A stretch of DNA of 6,033 nucleotides from an archaeon. Its GTDB lineage: Archaea; Asgardarchaeota; Heimdallarchaeia; Hodarchaeales; S146-22. Shown piece by piece: positions 1-4,505 of this stretch. The notes under the pieces were generated by a model. It saw only the letters and a program-made list of their open reading frames with translations. It did no database searches and had not been told where the DNA came from. Positions within the stretch are counted from its first letter, which is position 1; each line of letters opens with the position of its first letter. Made by a program: the position numbers and the translations under genes. The DNA is taken from NCBI GenBank assembly GCA_024276395.1, contig JAJRXH010000192.1, forward strand, positions 1 to 6,033. The letters run 5' to 3'.

Positions 1-115
1 ATCCAACCAGATTTGTTCCAACAAGTAATAACATCAAAAAACTCACTAACATCCAAAATCTAAATCTCATTCCAAGTTTCTTTTTACTGTGAATAATGAC
101 GGTTGTTGCTAACAT
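1..115 (-). CDS. Exported or membrane-anchored protein, N-terminal fragment (cut by left edge)
   Basis: The first 38 codons of a minus-strand gene are visible before it runs off the left edge. The reading begins after an in-frame TAA at 122-124. From the ATG at 115 there is a short polar stretch with three lysines, then MRFRFW at residues 16-21, then a strongly hydrophobic run (MLVSFLMLLLVG, residues 22-33) and TNLVG. This is the basic n-region and hydrophobic h-region of a signal peptide or an N-terminal membrane anchor. I chose ATG 115 because GGAG lies 9 nt upstream, which matches the GGTGA-to-start geometry of the neighbouring surface gene. An ATG at 70 would give a tidier signal peptide but has no ribosome-binding site. 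The mature protein is outside the window, so its function cannot be named. Like its upstream neighbour it is probably a surface or secreted protein. A chance frame is possible but less likely given the composition. Confidence 0.6.
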   Translation of the reverse strand, partial: MLATTVIIHSKKKLGMRFRFWMLVSFLMLLLVGTNLVG

Positions 116-124
116 GAGAAATTA

Positions 125-128
125 CTCC
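125..128 (-). promoter_or_regulatory. Ribosome-binding site (GGAG) of the edge-cut exported protein
   Basis: On the minus strand GGAG is followed by 9 nt and then the ATG at 115. GGAG is the 5' part of the archaeal Shine-Dalgarno sequence GGAGGTGA. In that frame, 9 nt after GGAG equals 5 nt after GGTGA, which is the spacing of the next gene. The site favours ATG 115 over ATG 70. Confidence 0.45.
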
Positions 129-153
129 AAAGAACGAGTGATCGAGCACGATG

Positions 154-162
154 ATAAAAAAA
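154..162 (-). promoter_or_regulatory. Possible TATA box for the edge-cut gene
   Basis: The minus strand reads TTTTTTATC here. A start of transcription about 25 nt further on, near 130, would give a leader of roughly 15-20 nt that just contains the GGAG site. No convincing BRE precedes it and the T-run makes the match cheap, so this is a weak call. Confidence 0.25.
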
Positions 163-218
163 TGAAGAAAACAACATTTTTGATCGGCACGTATTTGCAA
201 TAATTTACCAAGTTGCCC

Positions 219-240
219 AATGAATCTAAAATGAATCTAA
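219..240. repeat. Perfect 11-bp tandem duplication
   Basis: AATGAATCTAA occurs twice back to back (219-229 and 230-240) in non-coding DNA between the edge-cut gene and the surface-protein gene. It looks like a slippage duplication. No function is suggested. Confidence 0.7.
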
Positions 241-290
241 AGAGGATCAGCTTGTTTTTACATCTAGGAACAAGAAATAAAAATCCAATA

Positions 291-310
291 TCCTTGTTTG
301 TCCTTGTTTC
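291..310. repeat. 10-bp tandem repeat TCCTTGTTTG/TCCTTGTTTC
   Basis: Two adjacent 10-bp units differ only in the last base. They lie in the non-coding spacer downstream of the surface-protein gene, which otherwise holds only A/T-rich sequence and the terminator tract. A related CTTGTTTT and AACAAG pair sits at 251-272. Confidence 0.55.
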
Positions 311-334
311 ATTTGATTTCGAGATGATTTTCTG

Positions 335-343
335 AAAAAAAAA
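335..343 (-). terminator. U-tract terminator of the surface-protein gene
   Basis: Nine consecutive A on the plus strand give U9 in the minus-strand transcript, about 37-45 nt after the TGA stop of the surface-protein gene. Archaeal RNA polymerase commonly terminates at oligo-U tracts without needing a strong hairpin. A second T-rich stretch follows further downstream (about 268-285). Confidence 0.55.
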
Positions 344-379
344 TTACAAAGGAAGATCCTAATTGACTTTTAATCTTCT

Positions 380-1261
380 TCATCCTTTCTTTCGATGTTT
401 TCGAATCAAAGGTATTGCTACAATTGATAATAATGCTACCACGGTGAGTGGTGTCGCAAATCCTGGCGTCAAAGATGCCAGTGGATTATCAGCGTTAGTA
501 TCATTAAGTCCTTCAGTACCGGTATCCGAGGTGCCATCTCCATTCCCATCAGTATCCCCATCATTTGGATAGACATCAAACCACACGGTACTAGTATCAT
601 TTTCCAAGTAATTCCAATAGGGTGTATCACTGGCATAAGAAAAAGCGGTCAAGTCATTAAATTCCGTGGATGCTGGTGAAGCAATGGTATCGAGAAGCTC
701 GGCTTCATCGTCAGTAAAGCCAAAACTGTAAGTGATGGAATTTCCAGAAATGCTGTAAGAGATATCATAAGTATTCATTCCTATCAAGACCGGAAAGTAA
801 TATTGATCGTCAACAACTGGATCACCTGTTTGATTGTACAATCCATAACCGAACAGGACAAACGCATCCACGCTATCGCTGAACGTCACACCGGCCAAGA
901 GGCTCAAACCTATTCCAACATAATAGCTATCATTGAGATGCACGGTAATGTTCACTCCAATACCGAGTGAATGATACTCATCAACAGCTGGTGTACCCGC
1001 GTAAGTTACCACGATCGTGCTATTTTCTATGAGGCTTGGATTCCAGTTGATGTCTATTGCTGTCATATCGACATCTTCCTTGGCAACATTCTCAGTAATT
1101 GATGTTTGCACTCCCTTGCTATACGATAATTTCGTGACATCATTCTCGGGGTCAGTTCTACTATAGTCGGCTCCTTGCACCGAAGACGGCATGAAAAGAA
1201 CTAAAAGAAGAGTGATTACAGTTAAAGCCGCTATTAAAAAATTTTTTTTCATCAACATCAT
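380..1261 (-). CDS. Secreted, C-terminally anchored surface glycoprotein with PGF-type sorting tail
   Basis: This 293-residue exported protein has no cysteine. Residues 1-30 are a signal peptide: basic start (MKK at 4-6), hydrophobic core at 8-24, likely cleavage after VQG (28-30). The ectodomain, about 31-232, is rich in beta-formers and aromatics and carries N-x-S/T sequons at 80, 104, 110, 143, 221 and 253. Its start, DPENDV then VDMTAIDINW, loosely recalls DOMON/CBM9-like beta-sandwiches, but this is weak. Residues 233-262 are an acidic spacer (DTDGNGDGTSD within it) resembling thrombospondin type-3 or EF-loop calcium sites. The C-terminus has TPGF at 265-268, a hydrophobic segment at about 269-285, then RKHRKKG. 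That is the three-part layout of PGF-CTERM-like archaeosortase signals. It probably sits in or on the S-layer; its ligand is unknown. The start is the first of three in-frame ATGs (codons 1, 2 and 4), because GGTGA lies 5 nt upstream. It has its own promoter and a leader of about 90 nt. Confidence 0.9.
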   Translation of the reverse strand: MMLMKKNFLIAALTVITLLLVLFMPSSVQGADYSRTDPENDVTKLSYSKGVQTSITENVAKEDVDMTAIDINWNPSLIENSTIVVTYAGTPAVDEYHSLGIGVNITVHLNDSYYVGIGLSLLAGVTFSDSVDAFVLFGYGLYNQTGDPVVDDQYYFPVLIGMNTYDISYSISGNSITYSFGFTDDEAELLDTIASPASTEFNDLTAFSYASDTPYWNYLENDTSTVWFDVYPNDGDTDGNGDGTSDTGTEGLNDTNADNPLASLTPGFATPLTVVALLSIVAIPLIRKHRKKG

Positions 1262-1266
1262 TTAAT

Positions 1267-1271
1267 TCACC
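1267..1271 (-). promoter_or_regulatory. Ribosome-binding site GGTGA of the surface-protein gene
   Basis: GGTGA is complementary to the archaeal 16S rRNA 3' end and lies 5 nt before ATG 1261. It decides between the closely spaced starts at codons 1, 2 and 4. Its last three bases are also the stop codon of a possible 13-codon upstream ORF. Confidence 0.7.
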
Positions 1272-1308
1272 AAAATGTACATTCATCACGCAGAATCATG
1301 TTGTCCAT
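1267..1308 (-). CDS. Possible 13-codon upstream ORF / leader peptide
   Basis: In the leader of the surface-protein gene an ATG at 1308 opens a frame encoding MDNMILRDECTFW and ending in TGA at 1267-1269. It has its own GGTGA (1316-1320) 7 nt upstream. Its stop codon lies inside the ribosome-binding site of the main gene, 5 nt before the main ATG. That layout suits translational coupling or leader-peptide control. The codons CGT GAT GAA within it also form one arm of the 9-bp inverted repeat at 1282-1347. A frame this short can arise by chance, so whether it is translated is inference. Confidence 0.3.
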   Translation of the reverse strand: MDNMILRDECTFW

Positions 1309-1347
1309 TTCATCTTCACCGAAAAGTTTTCGTTTCTTCGTGATGAA
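1282..1347 (-). promoter_or_regulatory. Structured 5' leader: 9-bp inverted repeat enclosing a small hairpin
   Basis: TTCATCACG (1282-1290) and CGTGATGAA (1339-1347) are perfect inverted repeats 48 nt apart, inside the predicted leader of the surface-protein gene. The loop contains CGAAA-AGT-TTTCG (1320-1332), a second 5-bp stem. The proximal arm ends 10 nt before the ribosome-binding site, so the structure could affect translation. Alternatively, the two arms are paired binding sites for a DNA-binding protein, since the same CGTGATG core recurs elsewhere. It matches no riboswitch I recognise. Confidence 0.4.
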
Positions 1348-1353
1348 AGATCA

Positions 1354-1365
1354 ATTGACATCAAT
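1354..1365. promoter_or_regulatory. Operator-like palindrome ATTGA-CA-TCAAT (copy 1)
   Basis: A 5-bp inverted repeat with a 2-nt spacer lies 10 nt downstream of the TATA box of the surface-protein gene and reaches the expected transcription start, near 1352. That is a typical place for an archaeal repressor to block the polymerase. The same 12 bases occur exactly at 4374-4385 in the divergent promoter region. Function is inferred from position and symmetry only. Confidence 0.4.
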
Positions 1366-1374
1366 TTCTCATCC

Positions 1375-1388
1375 TTTATAAATATTTC
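1375..1388 (-). promoter_or_regulatory. BRE/TATA promoter of the surface-protein gene
   Basis: The minus strand reads GAAATATTTATAAA: a purine-rich BRE (GAAA) directly followed by an excellent archaeal TATA box (TTTATAAA at 1375-1382). Transcription should start about 25 nt on, near 1352, giving a leader of roughly 90 nt. It is the best promoter match in the window. The rest of the intergenic DNA up to 1596 is A/T-rich with further weak TATA-like stretches (for example around 1481-1492), and I see no other gene in it. Confidence 0.65.
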
Positions 1389-1522
1389 TAACATGATTTC
1401 AAAATGATGGAAGTGTTAAATGAACTGTTCTTGAGGCATTAAAATTCGATTATAAAGATAAATTTGAAAAAGGAACTCGTAAAATATATAATTTTATCGA
1501 TATTAAGAATTTTAATTGAAGT

Positions 1523-1557
1523 AAAAACAAGAAGACATTTCACATCGTGATGAAAAA
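1523..1557 (-). terminator. T-rich termination region downstream of the TPR gene
   Basis: After the TAA at 1597 the minus-strand transcript enters pyrimidine-rich sequence with U5 tracts at 1553-1557 and 1523-1527. Between them CATC-GT-GATG (1543-1552) can form a short stem. This would suit U-tract-dependent archaeal termination, but no tract is long enough to be decisive. Confidence 0.35.
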
Positions 1558-1596
1558 TGGAAAATGAAAAGCGATTAAAAGTTGTAAGTTTTTTAG

Positions 1597-4275
1597 TTAC
1601 TTGTAGGTGGATAATAACGAGTCCACTCGATTTATCAATTGTGAGAAGAATGATCTAAAAGCCTTTCCTTTAATGCTTTGAGATGAAGATCTGGAATCAT
1701 CATTAACGAAGGATAATTCCATTTCATGATAATACGTGTCACTCACACTTTTCACGATGAGCTTGAGGAGTGATAGCTGCTTCAGAATGGAAGGTACTGT
1801 TTTGTATAACGGCTCAATACTTTCATTGTGAACAAACACGTGACAATCCAAAGGTACCCCCTTTACTTCATATCGATGATCCGTGTTCTCCCGTGGTGGT
1901 GACACGCGAAATCGATAACTAAGACAATATACATATTCTGTCACTCGCCAAATGATGATGTCATTATCTACTAATCGAGAATTATCTAGGTGAACGGCCT
2001 CGACTATCCAGGAAAGTTGTTGCTCCTCCAATTCAAAATTACCCGATTTTTCCGGAGAATGATAGGCACATAGTTTCAGTCCATCGTCTAACATCGTGAC
2101 CAAAACGGCAAAAAGAACACTTGGAGAAGTCTGGGAGATTTTTCCTGTCGTCCCTCCTAACAAGCGGGAAAAGGTCTCTGCGAATCGAACGGCCTCAATT
2201 CGCTCTCGCAGACTATATTCATCATTTCCCATCTCCATCTCTCTCAAAAGCTTCGTATATTCGATGAACCAAAGTTGTTCATTAGCAATGGCTATCGATA
2301 AGGCCTCGAGCTGGTGCTTCTCAGCAAGTTTCCTTGTCTCCTCTAGAAGATGTAATGCTCCTTGTTCATCGTTCTGTAATAATGAGAATTTAGCCTTGAG
2401 GAAGTAGGTTTCCACCATCAACCAGTAGGAATGTTGTGATTCGGCGATTCTTGCCAAAAGTTCAAGCCGTTCTTCCATTTCCCCAAGAAGTTCTGCTTCT
2501 CCAAAGGTTTCTATCTCAAAAAGCATAAGCTCACACGAATTAAGCAAGGATATGATGAGAACTTCATTCGGCAAGTCTGACTCGAGAGCAAGATCTTCAA
2601 AGATCTTCTGAGCAAAGAATTTGTTTTTTTTCCGTGGTGAATGTTTAAAAGACATCCCTTTAGCTAATTCATACCAATACCCAATCATTTTTTCAGAGGT
2701 CGACTCGTGGAGCTGCCCTAGCCGGAAAAAGACTTCACGTACACGTTGTTTTTCATTCCTTAATGAATGAACAAGAATCAAGTAAAACAATGCTTCTGCA
2801 ATCTCAAAGCCCACATTTAACGTGTCTAGGAATTCTAAACATCTTTCAAGATATCGAATTGCTTTTCGCTGCTTTCCCATCCGAAGGTAAAGCTTTCCTA
2901 ACATCAAGTAAGAATTACCAATGCTGAGACGATTACCAATTCGTTCTCTTAAGCGCAAGCTTTCCTTGCAATGCTCAAGAGCTAAAGAAAGCTCACCGCG
3001 ATCCAAATAGATTTCTCCCATGTTATTGAGAACAATCGCTTGATAGGCAATGTTGCTAGATTGTTTCCAAAGTTGTTGGCAACGTTCATAATATTCAAGT
3101 GCTATAGTGAATTCGCCTCTTGAACGATGACATTTCCCCAATAAGTTGAGTGAGTCTGCGATCTCTACCGAATTACCAACATCTTCCCTTAATTCCAAGC
3201 TTTTTCTCAAGGAGACAAGTGCTGCATCAAGATCACCCTTGAGAAGATGAATCACGCCAACATTGCGATGAGAACGAGCCAATTCAAATCTGTTATTTAA
3301 TCGTTTAAACAAAGCAAAGCTTTCTTCAAAATATTCTAAGGCTTCATCTAACTGTGTTTTTTCCATCAATATCAAGCCGATATTATTCAAGGTGATGGCT
3401 CGCAGCTCCAATAATTGTAATTGATTGGCAATTTCAGTCGCTTGGCGAAAATGCTGCAAAGCTTGATCCAAATCGCCTTGTTCCCAAAAGACCAAGCCTT
3501 TATTATTGAGCACGTGACTAATTTGGTCATCAAAGCCTTTTTCGGTTGCAATCAACAAGCATTCATCATACGTGGTCATTGCTCGTTCATAATCTGATGA
3601 CTGCCAATAAATGAGTCCTTTCAAGCGCATGGCGCTAACCAGAGTATGTAGATTGGATATTTCACGACTATAGTTGATGACAGCACTTGCATGCTCCAAG
3701 GCCGTCTGTCGTTGTCCACTAACGTAGCAAACTCCGGATAAAGTCAAGATGGCGTGAATAAAAAGATGTTTTTCTCCCGAAGATTGCAAGTAAGGAACTA
3801 ATTTCTCTAGTTTATCCTTTGAATGGTATGTATTACCATCTTTCCACTCTAACTTGGCTTCAATGATACAGAGCTCCATGACTAGTGAGGACGATGCATC
3901 TAAATGATGCTTCTGTATCAAAGATTTTGACTTCTCAATGAGGAGTGCTACATCTTTGAAAAGACCCAGATACCAATTACAATCAGATAGAATCACTAAC
4001 AACTCAAGTAGAATGAGATCATCAATCTTTCCTTTATGAGAAGTTAGGATCGTTTCTATTTCAACCTTACATTGTACATGCTTACCATGATCCTTTAACT
4101 TTCGTAAGTCAATGATAATCTCACGACTTACTACCGCACCCCGTGATGTTTTCGATGGCATCCTTTTCATCAACAGCCTAGAAATGTTCATCAATTCCAG
4201 AGAGCAATCCACGATCCTATGAAAACAATGACATCCAAGTTTTTTAACAGTTTCATTTCTATCAATTACTCTCAC
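1597..4275 (-). CDS. Large TPR-repeat scaffold protein with alpha/beta C-terminal domain
   Basis: An 892-residue cytosolic protein with no signal peptide or membrane segment. Residues 217-496 are seven consecutive 40-residue tetratricopeptide units in strict register, each opening like NNxGLxxxxxGxLDxALxxF (for example at 257, 297, 337 and 417). Three more degenerate units (97-216) keep the same spacing. The 40-residue period matches the kinesin-light-chain/LGN class of TPR rather than classical 34-residue repeats. Residues 540-700 are helical with one more TPR-like pair (615-660). Residues about 718-850 change character and read as strand-strand-helix-strands-helix, starting VLFAVLVTMLDDGLKLCAYH, which resembles a longin or roadblock-like fold (inference). 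Partners are unknown; such proteins usually bind peptides and assemble complexes. The start is uncertain: GTG 4275 directly follows an in-frame stop and no candidate (ATG 4191, 4170 or 4161) has a clear ribosome-binding site. The protein may begin near residue 29-39. It is divergent from the MFS gene. Confidence 0.9.
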   Translation of the reverse strand: MRVIDRNETVKKLGCHCFHRIVDCSLELMNISRLLMKRMPSKTSRGAVVSREIIIDLRKLKDHGKHVQCKVEIETILTSHKGKIDDLILLELLVILSDCNWYLGLFKDVALLIEKSKSLIQKHHLDASSSLVMELCIIEAKLEWKDGNTYHSKDKLEKLVPYLQSSGEKHLFIHAILTLSGVCYVSGQRQTALEHASAVINYSREISNLHTLVSAMRLKGLIYWQSSDYERAMTTYDECLLIATEKGFDDQISHVLNNKGLVFWEQGDLDQALQHFRQATEIANQLQLLELRAITLNNIGLILMEKTQLDEALEYFEESFALFKRLNNRFELARSHRNVGVIHLLKGDLDAALVSLRKSLELREDVGNSVEIADSLNLLGKCHRSRGEFTIALEYYERCQQLWKQSSNIAYQAIVLNNMGEIYLDRGELSLALEHCKESLRLRERIGNRLSIGNSYLMLGKLYLRMGKQRKAIRYLERCLEFLDTLNVGFEIAEALFYLILVHSLRNEKQRVREVFFRLGQLHESTSEKMIGYWYELAKGMSFKHSPRKKNKFFAQKIFEDLALESDLPNEVLIISLLNSCELMLFEIETFGEAELLGEMEERLELLARIAESQHSYWLMVETYFLKAKFSLLQNDEQGALHLLEETRKLAEKHQLEALSIAIANEQLWFIEYTKLLREMEMGNDEYSLRERIEAVRFAETFSRLLGGTTGKISQTSPSVLFAVLVTMLDDGLKLCAYHSPEKSGNFELEEQQLSWIVEAVHLDNSRLVDNDIIIWRVTEYVYCLSYRFRVSPPRENTDHRYEVKGVPLDCHVFVHNESIEPLYKTVPSILKQLSLLKLIVKSVSDTYYHEMELSFVNDDSRSSSQSIKGKAFRSFFSQLINRVDSLLSTYK
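2788..3627 (-). repeat. Seven in-register 120-bp units encoding TPRs
   Basis: This part of the TPR gene encodes seven repeats of exactly 40 residues with no insertions or deletions (residues 217-496). The DNA of the units is diverged, so they are old duplications and not a recent tandem array. Shared positions are Gly at unit position 4 (lost in none of the seven), Ala at about position 16, and a Leu/aromatic pair typical of TPR helices A and B. Confidence 0.75.
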
Positions 4276-4373
4276 TCACAAAATTAAGCTCTTGGCATCA
4301 TCCTCGTCGCATCGTCCCACTGGAAAGACCACACTTGTTACCACGTGTCTGAAAAGGTAAAATCCCATGATAG

Positions 4374-4385
4374 ATTGACATCAAT
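4374..4385. promoter_or_regulatory. Operator-like palindrome ATTGA-CA-TCAAT (copy 2)
   Basis: This is identical over 12 bases to the copy at 1354-1365. It overlaps a second inverted repeat, GATTG (4373-4377) with CAATC (4387-4391). It lies about 40 nt upstream of the TATA-like element for the MFS gene, a position more suited to an activator or a shared regulator than to direct blocking of the polymerase. Confidence 0.35.
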
Positions 4386-4426
4386 GGCAATCTCTTTCTC
4401 ACGTGACTTGCCTGAAACTTTTTTTT

Positions 4427-4436
4427 TTTATTTAAG
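4427..4436 (+). promoter_or_regulatory. TATA-like box for the MFS gene
   Basis: TTTATTTAAG follows a T-run and lies only 6 nt before the upstream-most ATG (4443). With the usual archaeal spacing the transcript would begin near 4456-4462, which excludes ATG 4443 and leaves a leader of about 45 nt before ATG 4506. Confidence 0.4.
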
Positions 4437-4496
4437 AAAGAAATGCTGTTAACTTGGCGGGGAAATCCTATTTCCTCTCAAAAGACCACGAAAGCC

Positions 4497-4500
4497 GTGA
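4497..4500 (+). promoter_or_regulatory. Ribosome-binding site (GTGA) of the MFS gene
   Basis: GTGA ends 5 nt before ATG 4506, exactly the spacing of GGTGA to the surface-protein start. ATG 4443 has no such site. The match is only four bases, so it is supportive but not conclusive. Confidence 0.4.
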
Positions 4501-4505
4501 CAAAG

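Larger units (their letters stand above)
4276..4442. promoter_or_regulatory. Divergent promoter region between TPR and MFS genes
   Basis: This 167-bp spacer separates divergent genes (230 bp if the MFS protein starts at 4506). It holds CACGTG hexamers at 4342-4347 and 4400-4405, the palindrome ATTGACATCAAT at 4374-4385 between them, an 11-base T-run at 4419-4429, and an A/T-rich TATA-like element at 4427-4436. The element reads TTTATTTAAG on the plus strand and CTTAAATAAA on the minus strand, so it could serve either direction. No further gene is present. Confidence 0.5.

Noticed and set aside
363..572. Plus-strand open frame of 69 codons
   Set aside because: It is antisense to the acidic spacer and tail of the surface protein; its Ser/Pro/Val-rich product is the mirror of the Asp/Gly codons and it has no ribosome-binding site.
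1546..1553. C/D-box guide RNA signature (GTGATGA)
   Set aside because: C-box-like sequences occur at 1283, 1340 and 1547, but no matching D box (CTGA) lies at a suitable distance, and the same word is common in coding DNA here.
2096..2407. Plus-strand open frame of 103 codons
   Set aside because: It lies fully antisense to the TPR gene, has no recognisable domain, and its composition (Arg/Ser-rich) is typical of a shadow frame.
4419..4429. T11 run as a terminator
   Set aside because: No plus-strand gene ends upstream of it; it lies in a divergent promoter region next to a TATA-like box.
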